Assembly (NCBI RefSeq): GCF_036924535.1
Contig: NZ_JAZHRT010000001.1
Span: 7,440,001 to 7,504,000 of the forward strand
Origin: Bradyrhizobium sp. AZCC 2262
Lineage (GTDB): Bacteria; Pseudomonadota; Alphaproteobacteria; Rhizobiales; Xanthobacteraceae
Direction of reading: 5' to 3'
Length of the DNA stretch: 64,000 nucleotides
The stretch's first letter is position 1. Every line of letters starts with the position of its first letter. The notes beneath the pieces are model-generated. The model was not told where the DNA came from. It worked only from the letters and a program-made list of their open reading frames with translations, and made no database searches. Below are positions 43,742 through 53,178 of this stretch, piece after piece. The position numbers and the translations under genes were made by a program.

Positions 43742-43756
43742 GTTCAATAGCCGAAC
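43742..43756. promoter_or_regulatory. Candidate IclR operator
   Basis: GTTC (43742-43745) and GAAC (43753-43756) form a short dyad with a seven-base centre in the 96-bp gap between the IclR gene and the Rieske oxygenase gene. It is too short to be sure by eye. Confidence 0.35.
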
Positions 43757-43781
43757 AAATCTGCCTGCGGAGACCCTCGCC

Positions 43782-45140
43782 ATGATGAGCCAGGAAGCGA
43801 ACGACCTGATCACCCGCACCGGCCGCAAGGACCCCTGCGGAAAGCTGATGCGGATGTACTGGCAGCCGGCGGCGCTGGTGGATGAGTTGCAGGGACCTCG
43901 GCCGGTTCGCCCGGTCAAATTGCTCGGCGAGAGCCTCGTTCTGTTTCGCAACGAAGAAGGCCGCTACGGCCTGATCGACCGCCACTGCGCCCATCGCGGC
44001 GCCGACCTCGCCTTCGGCCGTCTGGAAAATGGCGGGCTGCGCTGCAACTTTCATGGCTGGCTGTTCGATGTATCCGGCCAATGCCTGGAAACGCCCGCGG
44101 AGCCAAAGGACTCAAAACTGTGTCAGGGCATCCGTCAGCGCTCCTATCCCGTGGTCGAGAAGAGCGGCATCCTCTGGGCTTATCTCGGCGAAGGCGAGCC
44201 GCCGGCGTTTCCGGAGATCGACTGTTTTGTTGCGCCCGACAGCCATACCTTTGCGTTCAAGGGCCACATCAATTGCAACTGGCTGCAGGCGCTGGAAGTC
44301 GGCATCGATCCGGCGCACGCTTCCTTCCTGCATCGCTTCTTCGAGGACGAGGATACCTCAACTGCCTACGGCAAGCAGTTCCGTGGCGCTTCCGCCGGAA
44401 GCGACATGCCGATGACGAAAATCCTGCGCGAATACGACAACCCGATCATCAATGTCGAGCACACCGAATACGGGCTGCGGCTGATCGCGCTGCGCGAGCT
44501 AGATGCGGAGCGGACGCATGTGCGCGTCACCAACCAGCTCTTCCCGCACGGCTTCGTCATTCCGATGAGTCAGGAGATGACGATCACGCAGTGGCATGTG
44601 CCTGTTGATGACGAGAACTGCTACTGGTACGCGATCTTCACCAGCTACACGGCGCCGGTCGACAAGAAGAAGATGCGCGACCAGCGCCTCGAATTGTATG
44701 AGCTGCCGGATTACAAATCGCGCAAGAACAAGAGCAACGATTACGGTTTTGATCCGCACGAACAGGCGACCGAGACTTATACCGGCATGGGGGCCGACAT
44801 CAACGTCCACGACCAGTGGGCGGTGGAATCGATGGGCGCAATCCAGGACCGCACCAACGAACACCTCGGCACATCAGACAAGGCGATCGTACAGTATCGT
44901 CGCCTGCTGCGGCAGGAGATCGAAAAGGTCGGCGGCGGCGAGAAGCCATTCATGTTTCTCGACGCCGCGCATGCGCGCAGCATCCAGGGCCCGGCCACGA
45001 TGGACGGTATCGGGCCGACGCGCGGCTGGGAAATCTACTGGATGGAAGTCGACGTCAAGCGTCGCCGCGGCGCGCCGTGGGCCGCGCCGGTGCCACGCGA
45101 AATCGTCGGCAAGGTCCCCCACCTGACGGCGGCGGAGTGA
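43782..45140 (+). CDS. Rieske-type aromatic ring-hydroxylating oxygenase, alpha subunit
   Basis: A 452-residue oxygenase related to phthalate 4,5-dioxygenase-type enzymes. The Rieske cluster ligands are C69-x-H71 and C88-x2-H91 (RHCAHRG and CNFHGW). The catalytic iron site is in EVGIDPAHASFLHRFFED (Asp and two His). It starts at tandem ATGs (43782/43785) after GGAGA. No ferredoxin, reductase or beta subunit is adjacent, so electrons must come from elsewhere. It is divergent from an IclR regulator and followed by a glutamine-synthetase-like gene, suggesting one pathway. The substrate is not clear; an N-substituted or carboxylated aromatic would fit. Confidence 0.86.
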   Translation: MMSQEANDLITRTGRKDPCGKLMRMYWQPAALVDELQGPRPVRPVKLLGESLVLFRNEEGRYGLIDRHCAHRGADLAFGRLENGGLRCNFHGWLFDVSGQCLETPAEPKDSKLCQGIRQRSYPVVEKSGILWAYLGEGEPPAFPEIDCFVAPDSHTFAFKGHINCNWLQALEVGIDPAHASFLHRFFEDEDTSTAYGKQFRGASAGSDMPMTKILREYDNPIINVEHTEYGLRLIALRELDAERTHVRVTNQLFPHGFVIPMSQEMTITQWHVPVDDENCYWYAIFTSYTAPVDKKKMRDQRLELYELPDYKSRKNKSNDYGFDPHEQATETYTGMGADINVHDQWAVESMGAIQDRTNEHLGTSDKAIVQYRRLLRQEIEKVGGGEKPFMFLDAAHARSIQGPATMDGIGPTRGWEIYWMEVDVKRRRGAPWAAPVPREIVGKVPHLTAAE

Positions 45141-45149
45141 AGTTTATGG

Positions 45150-45256
45150 CACCGTCATTCCGGGGCGATGCGACAGCATCGAACTACGATGTGCAATTGC
45201 ACATCGGAGAATCTCGAGGTTCCGGGTCTGGTCCTTCGGACCATCCCGGAACGACG
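45150..45256. repeat. Dispersed inverted repeat, CATTCCGGG type, with nested palindrome
   Basis: CGTCATTCCGGGGCGATGCG and the facing GGTCCTTCGGACCATCCCGG/AACGACGG arms belong to the family at 22346. Inserted is a perfect 18-bp palindrome GATGTGCAATTGCACATC (45188-45205), whose core resembles the one at 14419. It lies between the Rieske and GS-like genes. Confidence 0.8.
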
Positions 45257-45276
45257 GCCAGCGGGAGAGCAGCGCG

Positions 45277-46713
45277 TTGAGTTTCGTCGAACGTCACGGT
45301 CTCTGGTCGAAAGAGCAGCAAGAGGCGGCCAGCCGCCTGCGCAAGATCGTCGAAGAGAAAAATCTCGAAGTCATCCGGCTATCGTTTCCTGACCAGCACG
45401 GCATCTTGCGCGGCAAGACGCTGGTAGCATCCGAAGCGATCGCCTCGCTGGAAGGCGGCTGCTCCATCACCACCACGATGCTCGCCAAGGACACCTCGCA
45501 CAAAACGGTGTTTCCGGTGTTCACGGCCGGCGGCGGTTTTGGCATGAAGGAGATGGAGGGCGCCGCCGACGTGCTGATGGTCGCGGACCCTACCACATTT
45601 CGCGTGCTGCCCTGGGCGCCCACTACAGGCTGGCTGCTGTGCGACCTCTATTTCAGCGACGGCCGCCCGGTGCCGTTCGCCACGCGGCATCTCTATCGCA
45701 AGGTGCTCGATCAACTGGGAAGCCGCGGTTACGATTTCGTCGCGGGCCTCGAGGTCGAATTTCACCTCTTCAAGCTCGAAGATGCGCACATGACGCCGGA
45801 GGATGCCGGCCAGCCCGGACGTCCGCCTTCCGTCAGCCTGCTGTCGCACGGCTATCAATACCTGACCGAGCAGCGCTACGACCAGATGGAGCCGGCGCTG
45901 GAAATCATCCGCCGCGACGTGCTGGCGCTCGGCCTTCCCTTGCGATCGGTCGAGGTCGAGTTCGGCCCGAGCCAGTGCGAATTCACTTTTGCGCCGGCCA
46001 AGGGACTGACGCCCGCCGACAACATGGTGCTGTTCCGGTCGGCCGTAAAACAGATCGCGCGACGCCACGGCTATCACGCCACGTTCATGTGTCGGCCGAA
46101 ATTGCCGAACGTATTTGCGTCCGGCTGGCACCTGCACCAGTCGCTGGTGTTGCGCGCGAGCGGCGAGAATGCGTTCATGACCAGGGACGACGGCGAGGCG
46201 CTGAGCGGCTTCGGCCGCGCCTATCTCGCGGGGCTCCTGGAGCACTCCCGCGCGTCCACCGTGTTCACGACGCCGACCATCAACGGCTACAAGCGCTACC
46301 GCACTTACTCGCTGGCGCCCGACCGCGCGATCTGGGGCCGCGATAACAGAGGCGTCATGATCCGCGTGCTCGGCGGACCGGGCGATGCCGCCACGCGACT
46401 GGAAAACCGGATCGGCGAGCCGGCGGCGAACCCCTATCTCTACATGGCCTCGCAGATTCTTTCCGGACTCGACGGCGTCGACCGCAAGCTCGATCCGGGA
46501 CCATCGGCGGATGCGCCGTACGAGACCAAGGCAGAGCTATTGCCGAAGAGCCTGCGCGAGGCGGTTTTCGCGCTGAACGACGATCCGTTCTTCCGGCAGG
46601 CGCTGGGGGCGGAGTTCGTGGATTATTACGTCCACATCAAGAACGCGGAGATCGAACGGTTTCAGGCCGAGGTGTCGGACTGGGAGCACCGCGAGTATTT
46701 CGAGATGTTTTGA
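45277..46713 (+). CDS. Glutamine-synthetase-like ligase
   Basis: A 478-residue member of the GS superfamily (gamma-glutamyl ligases such as PuuA, or gamma-glutamylanilide synthases), not a housekeeping GlnA. The beta-grasp part has IRLSFPDQHGILRGK (about 33-47). The catalytic part has GLEVEFHLF (about 157-165), VEVEFGPSQCEFTF (about 228-241), GWHLHQSL (about 287-294), and ENRIGEPAANPYLYMA (about 382-397). The start is a TTG at 45277 after GGGAGAG; no better ATG exists. It lies behind a Rieske oxygenase gene. In aniline catabolism a GS-like ligase works with a Rieske oxygenase, so an amine substrate is a fair hypothesis. A polyamine role is the main alternative. Confidence 0.82.
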   Translation: MSFVERHGLWSKEQQEAASRLRKIVEEKNLEVIRLSFPDQHGILRGKTLVASEAIASLEGGCSITTTMLAKDTSHKTVFPVFTAGGGFGMKEMEGAADVLMVADPTTFRVLPWAPTTGWLLCDLYFSDGRPVPFATRHLYRKVLDQLGSRGYDFVAGLEVEFHLFKLEDAHMTPEDAGQPGRPPSVSLLSHGYQYLTEQRYDQMEPALEIIRRDVLALGLPLRSVEVEFGPSQCEFTFAPAKGLTPADNMVLFRSAVKQIARRHGYHATFMCRPKLPNVFASGWHLHQSLVLRASGENAFMTRDDGEALSGFGRAYLAGLLEHSRASTVFTTPTINGYKRYRTYSLAPDRAIWGRDNRGVMIRVLGGPGDAATRLENRIGEPAANPYLYMASQILSGLDGVDRKLDPGPSADAPYETKAELLPKSLREAVFALNDDPFFRQALGAEFVDYYVHIKNAEIERFQAEVSDWEHREYFEMF

Positions 46714-46726
46714 GGCACGGTCTCTC

Positions 46727-46850
46727 GTCGTCCCTGCGAACGCAGGGACCCATAACCACCGATGCCAATGATTAGAGGAAGACCATCGACCACCGCCCCA
46801 GATAACGACGGCCGCGGCGTATGGGTCCCTGCGTTCGCAGGGACGACGAC
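46727..46850. repeat. Dispersed paired palindrome, GTCGTCCCTGCG type
   Basis: Both hairpins are intact (GTCCCTGCGAACGCAGGGAC and GTCCCTGCGTTCGCAGGGAC), with the spacer CCACCGATGCCAATGATTAG. It lies between the convergent GS-like and livF genes and could terminate both. Confidence 0.85.
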
Positions 46851-46859
46851 GGAGATAGC

Positions 46860-48355
<1,496 letters not shown>

Positions 48356-48363
<8 letters not shown>

Positions 48364-49303
48364 GGCTCAACCTCCCCAGCAAACCCATGATGCCGCCGCG
48401 CGCGAACAGCACGATCAGCAGCAACAGCGGGCCCATGATCAGCGCCCAGTATTCAGTGAACTGCGACAGCAGCTCTTCCAGCAGCAGAAACACGATGGTG
48501 CCGATAACAGGACCGAACAGCGAGCCCATGCCGCCGAACACCACCATCACCATGAGTTCGCCGGAGCGGGTCCAGTACATTCCGGCCGGGCTGACGAAAT
48601 CGGTATTGTTCGCCAATAGCGCGCCGGCAAGGCCGCAGATGGTGCCTGAGATGACGAAACAGACGAGACGATATCTATTGGCATGATAGCCGATCGCCTG
48701 CATGCGCTGCTCGTTGGAGCGCACGCCCTGCACCACCATGCCGAACCGCGAATTGATGATGCGCCAGATCAGATAGATGCCGCCGAACAGGCAGCCAAGG
48801 CAGAGGTAATAGAACTGCACGCGGTTCGACAGGTCGATCAGGCCGCCGAAAGTGCTGCGCTTGTAGATGGTGAGGCCGTCGTCGCCGCCATAGCGCGAGA
48901 GGCCCGAGGTGACGTAATAGGCCATCTGCGCGAAGGCGAGCGTGATCATGATGAAATAGACGCCGCGGGTGCGCAGCGACAGCGCGCCGATCACGAGCGC
49001 ATACAGCGCCGACGCCGCCAGCGCCACCGGCCACTGGATGAAGCCGGAGCCGATGCCCTCATAGGCGAGGATGCCCACCGCATAGCCGCCGATGCCGAGA
49101 TAGGCAGCATGGCCAAAACTCATCATGCCGCCATAACCCATGATGAGGTTGAGGCTGGCGGCGGCGAGCGCGAAGATGACGATGCGGGTGAACAGCGTCA
49201 GGATGAAGATGTTGCCGGTCAGCGCGGAATAGGCCGGCAACAGCGTGAGGCCAAGCACGACGAGCGCCACGACGACGTTGCGGACGTTGATGTGAGATTT
49301 CAT
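48356..49303 (-). CDS. livM: LivM-type permease
   Basis: A 315-residue inner-membrane permease with about ten helices. The LivM core NLIMGYGGMMSFGHAAYLGIG (about 53-73) is clear, followed by RTRGVYFIMITLAFAQM and the cytoplasmic VQGVRSNEQRMQAIGYHANRYRL loop that contacts the ATPase. The ATG at 49303 overlaps the livH stop (ATGA). The open frame continues upstream in a second phase of livH but that is a shadow. Confidence 0.92.
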
Positions 49304-50217
49304 CGCTTGGCGGCCGGAAACAGCCCCTCCGGCCGCACGACGAGCACAATCGCCATCAGCAGATAGATCAGCATCGACGACAATGCGGGTGCCGCGGTGG
49401 AGGCTGCGGAAGAACTCAACATCATGCGCAGCAGATCCGGCAGGAAGGCGCGGCCGAGCGTATCGATCATGCCGACGAAGATCGCGGCAACGAACGCGCC
49501 GCGGATCGAGCCGATGCCGCCGATCACGATGATCACGAAGGCGAGGATGAGAATGTTCTCGCCCATGCCGATCTGCACGGTAAGGATCGGCGCCTGCATC
49601 AGCCCGGCAAGGCCGGCAAGCGCCGCGCCAAGTCCGAACACCAGCGTGAACAGCAGCTTGATGTTGATGCCGAGCGCGCCGATCATTTCGCGGTTGGAGG
49701 CGCCGGCGCGGATCAGCATGCCGATGCGGGTGCGCATGACGACGAGATAAAGCAGCGCCGCGACCGCGAGCGCGACCACGATGATCGACAACCGATAGGC
49801 CGGATAGAATACGCCAGGAACGACCTGCACCGGCACGGTCAGCCAGGCCGGAAGCGGCAGCGACAGGCCGGCCGGGCCCCAGATCAGCCGCACCGCGTCG
49901 TTGAAAAACAGGATCAGCCCGAAGGTCGCCAGCACCTGATCGAGATGGTCGCGGCCGTAGAGATGCCGGAGCGCGATGAATTCGAGCGCGATGCCCAATA
50001 ACAACGTGGCGCCGAGCGCCAGCAGGATGCCGAGCACAAAACTGTTCGTCCAAGCCACGAAGGTGGCGGCGAAATAGGCGCCCATCATGTAGAGCGAGCC
50101 GTGCGCCAGATTGACGAAATCCATGATGCCGAACACAAGCGTCAAGCCGGCTGCCAGCAGGAACAGCAGCAGGCCGAACTGCAGGCCGTTCAGCGATTGT
50201 TCGATGAGGACGAGCAT
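49300..50217 (-). CDS. livH: LivH-type permease
   Basis: A 305-residue inner-membrane permease, partner of LivM. About eight helices, with GLLLFLLAAGLTLVFGIMDFVNLAHGS (about 15-41) as the LivH signature, the loop TRIGMLIRAGASNREMIGALGI (about 168-189) for ATPase contact, and LPDLLRMM near the C-terminus. It follows livK after 149 bases with no gene, where a promoter or attenuator could lie. Confidence 0.93.
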   Translation of the reverse strand: MLVLIEQSLNGLQFGLLLFLLAAGLTLVFGIMDFVNLAHGSLYMMGAYFAATFVAWTNSFVLGILLALGATLLLGIALEFIALRHLYGRDHLDQVLATFGLILFFNDAVRLIWGPAGLSLPLPAWLTVPVQVVPGVFYPAYRLSIIVVALAVAALLYLVVMRTRIGMLIRAGASNREMIGALGINIKLLFTLVFGLGAALAGLAGLMQAPILTVQIGMGENILILAFVIIVIGGIGSIRGAFVAAIFVGMIDTLGRAFLPDLLRMMLSSSAASTAAPALSSMLIYLLMAIVLVVRPEGLFPAAKR

Positions 50218-50366
50218 GAATCCTTAAACCGTGGGCCTAACAAAACAGCGGCAGCACATCTGCGCCGCCGCCATTTTCTTATTGGGCGGATGATCTGTCG
50301 CAAACCGCCTCGGGGTCAAGCCCGAGGCCGCGTGTTCGCGAGATCATGCACCGGCCATGCCAACAA

Positions 50367-51539
50367 TCACTTCATCGGGCATTTGTCGTGGAAGCGATCC
50401 TGGTCGTCCTTGACGATGGTGGCCACCGTCTTGAGCGAGAGCTGGCCGTCAGCATCCTTGACCACGTCCTGCAGGTAGAAGTTCTGGATCGGGATATGGT
50501 TCTTGCCGTATTTGAACGGACCGCGCACCGATTTGAAGTTGGCCTTCTCCATTTCGGCCTTCATCTCGTCCTTCTTCGCCGTGTCGCCCTTCGCGGCGAC
50601 GACCGCGCTATTGATGAGTTGCGCGGCGTCATAGGACTGCGCGCCGTAATAGGTCGGACGCAGGCCGGTATACTTCTTGCGGTAATCCTCGACGAACTTC
50701 TTGTTCTCCGCGTTCGGCAAGTCGTTCACCCATTCCTGGGCGCCGGGAATACCGATCGCATTGTCCTTCTGCAGTGGCAGCGACAATTCGTCGACGGTAA
50801 ACGCCGTATAGAGCGGCATCTGCGACTTGAGGCCGGCCTGGGCATATTGGTTGAGGAACTGCACGCCGGCGGCGCCGGGATAGAACACGAAGATCGACTC
50901 GGCCTTGGAGTTCTTCGCCTTGGTGAGTTCGGCTGAGAAGTCGAGCTGGCTCGGCCACACCGTATATTCCTCACCGACCACCTCGCCCTTGAAGGTGCTC
51001 TTCAGGCCCGCCAGCATGTCCTTGCCGGCAGCGTAATTCGGCCCGATCAGGAACACCGACTTGACGCCCTTCTGGTTCATGTACTGGCCCATCGCCTGCG
51101 GGGTCTGGTCATTCTGCCAGGAGGTCGAGAACACGTAAGGCGAGCAGAGTTCGCCGGCGAGCTGCGAGGGACCGGCATTGGCCGAGATCAGGAAGGTTTT
51201 TGAATCGACCGCGGTCTTCAGCGAGGCCAAAAGAACGTTCGACCAGATATAGCCGGCGATGAAATCAACCTTGTCGGACTGGATCAGTTTTTCGGTCTTC
51301 TGCTTGCCGACGTCGGGCTTCTGGCCGTCGTCCTCATAGATCACCTCGACCGGCTTGCCCCCCATCTTGCGGCCGAGATGGTCCAGCGCCAGCTCGAACG
51401 AGTTGCGCATGTCGTTGCCGATCACAGCGGTCGGACCGCTGAAGGTCGAGACAAAGCCGATTTTGATGGTGTCGCCAGCCGACGCGGGCTGCGCCAGCGC
51501 CAGAACCGCCGCGCCCGCCAGCCAGAATGCCTTTTTCAT
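50367..51539 (-). CDS. livK: Periplasmic substrate-binding protein of the HAAT importer
   Basis: A 390-residue type I periplasmic binding protein. Signal peptide residues 1-21 (KKAFWLAGAAVLALAQPASAG). The mature protein starts DTIKIGFVSTFSGP, the usual Leu/Ile/Val-binding fold opening; SANAGPSQLAGELCSPYVF and YYGAQSYDAAQLI are further fold blocks. The ATG at 51539 follows GGAGGGG. It heads livKHMGF. The binding pocket is not of the strict LivJ type, and the aromatic gene setting suggests an aromatic ligand; this is inference. Confidence 0.9.
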   Translation of the reverse strand: MKKAFWLAGAAVLALAQPASAGDTIKIGFVSTFSGPTAVIGNDMRNSFELALDHLGRKMGGKPVEVIYEDDGQKPDVGKQKTEKLIQSDKVDFIAGYIWSNVLLASLKTAVDSKTFLISANAGPSQLAGELCSPYVFSTSWQNDQTPQAMGQYMNQKGVKSVFLIGPNYAAGKDMLAGLKSTFKGEVVGEEYTVWPSQLDFSAELTKAKNSKAESIFVFYPGAAGVQFLNQYAQAGLKSQMPLYTAFTVDELSLPLQKDNAIGIPGAQEWVNDLPNAENKKFVEDYRKKYTGLRPTYYGAQSYDAAQLINSAVVAAKGDTAKKDEMKAEMEKANFKSVRGPFKYGKNHIPIQNFYLQDVVKDADGQLSLKTVATIVKDDQDRFHDKCPMK

Positions 51540-51786
51540 AATCACTCCCCTCCTCGTTATCGAACCAGACCCGCCTTGTGACGGGCAGCGCTTGTTTCGC
51601 GCGCCTCTTTATCAGTGAGGTATTTTGTGCGCGAAATCGCCGGTCAGCGGCAAGCATGAACCGGCGGCCCCGCTTAGAACCTTCGGCCCATACCCCAGCG
51701 GCCTGCACCATAATTCGCGAAAGGCGGGGATGGCAAGAACTATAGTTCCGGTTGCCCCGGCAACAATTGTCGCACCGGGGGCCGGT

Positions 51787-52683
51787 TCAGACCGAATATT
51801 CCGCGCCGTCGATCGCGTACGCCGCATGACGGAAATCCCGGATGGTCGCGACCTGGCCAGCCGCCCAGCCCAGCAGCACGAAGTATTTCGGCCCGGCACC
51901 GGGCGCGTTCGGATCGAACACCAGGATGGCGGGACGTCCCTCCACCAGGCCCGGGACCAGATGCCAGTCGTTCACCTTGGAATAATTGCCGAAATAGCGC
52001 GACACTTCTGCCTTGCCGCGTATCTGGGTTCTGCTGACGAGATCGAGCCTGACATCGTCAGAGATCATGGCGCGGATCGCGTCGAAATCGCGCGCGTTGA
52101 AATGGGCGACATAGGCGCCGAGGCGCGCGCGGTCGGCACCCGATAATTGCTGTTGCGGCGTGTCCTCCGGCTCATCGGCGATTACGCGCAATTGCGCGCG
52201 GCCGCGATGCAGCGCGGCCTTGGCCGCAGGCAGGCTGCACTCCATCACCTCGCAGATCTCCGTGAGCGAGCAGCCGAGCACGTCCATCAGGATCACGCTG
52301 GAGCGCTGCGCGACCGGCAGGCGCATGAAGGTGCGCAAGGAGGTGGCGGCGATCTGGCGGCTCTCCACGACATCGAGCTGATCCACGATCATGTCCACCT
52401 CCTCAGCCGAACGGAGCGCCTCCTGACGGTTGCGCCGGCGCAGGAAATCCAGCGCGGTGTTGTGCGCGATCCGGAACAGCCAGCCTTCGGGATTTTCAAT
52501 GGGACTGCCGATCTCGCCGGCGGAGGCATAGGCTTCCACCGCCTTGATCAAGGCCTCCTGCAGCACATCCTCGCCGTCGATGACCGAGCCGACCATGCGC
52601 GCGCAATAGCGATGCAGCCTTGGCCGCATCGCGACCAGAAGTGCGGCGATATCGACGGCTGACGCCACGGGGACCACAGTCAT
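51787..52683 (-). CDS. ECF sigma factor with C-terminal SnoaL-like domain
   Basis: A 298-residue extracytoplasmic-function sigma factor. Region 2 has MVGSVIDGEDVLQEALIKA and EGWLFRIAHNTALDFLRRR (about 31-83). Region 4 has LPVAQRSSVILMDVLGCSLTEICEVM and AAKAALHRGRAQL (about 121-167). An extension of about 110 residues (186-298, YVAHFNARDFDAIRAMISDDVRLDL...) looks like a SnoaL/NTF2 fold, which in such sigma factors takes the place of an anti-sigma factor. It is 21 bases behind a small gene on the same strand. A stem-loop with CCCCGG/CCGGGG arms follows its stop. Confidence 0.86.
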   Translation of the reverse strand: MTVVPVASAVDIAALLVAMRPRLHRYCARMVGSVIDGEDVLQEALIKAVEAYASAGEIGSPIENPEGWLFRIAHNTALDFLRRRNRQEALRSAEEVDMIVDQLDVVESRQIAATSLRTFMRLPVAQRSSVILMDVLGCSLTEICEVMECSLPAAKAALHRGRAQLRVIADEPEDTPQQQLSGADRARLGAYVAHFNARDFDAIRAMISDDVRLDLVSRTQIRGKAEVSRYFGNYSKVNDWHLVPGLVEGRPAILVFDPNAPGAGPKYFVLLGWAAGQVATIRDFRHAAYAIDGAEYSV

Positions 52684-52704
52684 CCTGCCTCCGGCAAGCG
52701 AGCC

Positions 52705-53010
52705 CTAAGGCTCGCCCAACATGCGGTAGTTACCCACGATGATAGCACCCCGGGGCATCGGCGGCTCGACGCAACGCTCCCGAATGCCGCTCTGGAACGC
52801 CTGGAACGCCGCCAGTTTCGGTAGCGGGCTGGAGCCGTCATCCGCGCTCTCCACGAAATGGATGAACGTATCGTCTTCCAGCCGCAGCGTCATGTAGCGC
52901 ACGTCGTCCGGCTGCGCCACCTTCAACTCGGCAAACACCGCCGCAACCAGTTCGGCGTTTTTATCAGCCAGTTCCGGCTTCGTCTTGTATCTGATCAGGG
53001 TCCGTTTCAT
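52705..53010 (-). CDS. Small alpha/beta-barrel-like protein upstream of the sigma factor
   Basis: A 101-residue soluble protein (MKRTLIRYKTKPELADKN, DVRYMTLRLEDDTFIHFVES, LAAFQAFQSGI). The beta-alpha-beta pattern with a FQAFQSGI helix resembles antibiotic-biosynthesis-monooxygenase-type (dimeric ferredoxin-like) proteins. It is probably co-transcribed with the ECF sigma gene and may be a partner or a substrate-handling enzyme of the same response. The function is not proven. Confidence 0.65.
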   Translation of the reverse strand: MKRTLIRYKTKPELADKNAELVAAVFAELKVAQPDDVRYMTLRLEDDTFIHFVESADDGSSPLPKLAAFQAFQSGIRERCVEPPMPRGAIIVGNYRMLGEP

Positions 53011-53063
53011 CGCTGTCTCCCTGGCGCGTCATCGCACCTCGACCCCAAGGACGTTTGGCGACC

Positions 53064-53112
53064 GGCAAAGGATGCGGGACCGCGAAAAATATTTTCGGCC
53101 GCATCCTTTGCC
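53064..53112. promoter_or_regulatory. Perfect 14-bp inverted repeat in a divergent promoter region
   Basis: GGCAAAGGATGCGG (53064-53077) and CCGCATCCTTTGCC (53099-53112) are exact complements around a 21-base A+T-rich centre that is itself nearly palindromic (CGAAAAATATTTTCG). It lies between the sigma-factor operon and the MFS gene, transcribed away from each other, so an operator or regulatory hairpin fits better than a terminator. Confidence 0.6.
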
Positions 53113-53178
53113 CGTTCCGGTTCGTCTCTCGGCTGGAAGCGCCGCTCACGCGGCGGCGCAGGAAAGCGGAGAACGGCC

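Noticed and set aside
51787..52683. ECF41 sigma factor assignment
   Set aside because: The SnoaL-like extension is there, but the ECF41 motifs I would expect (WLPEP, DGGGKR-like) were not seen.
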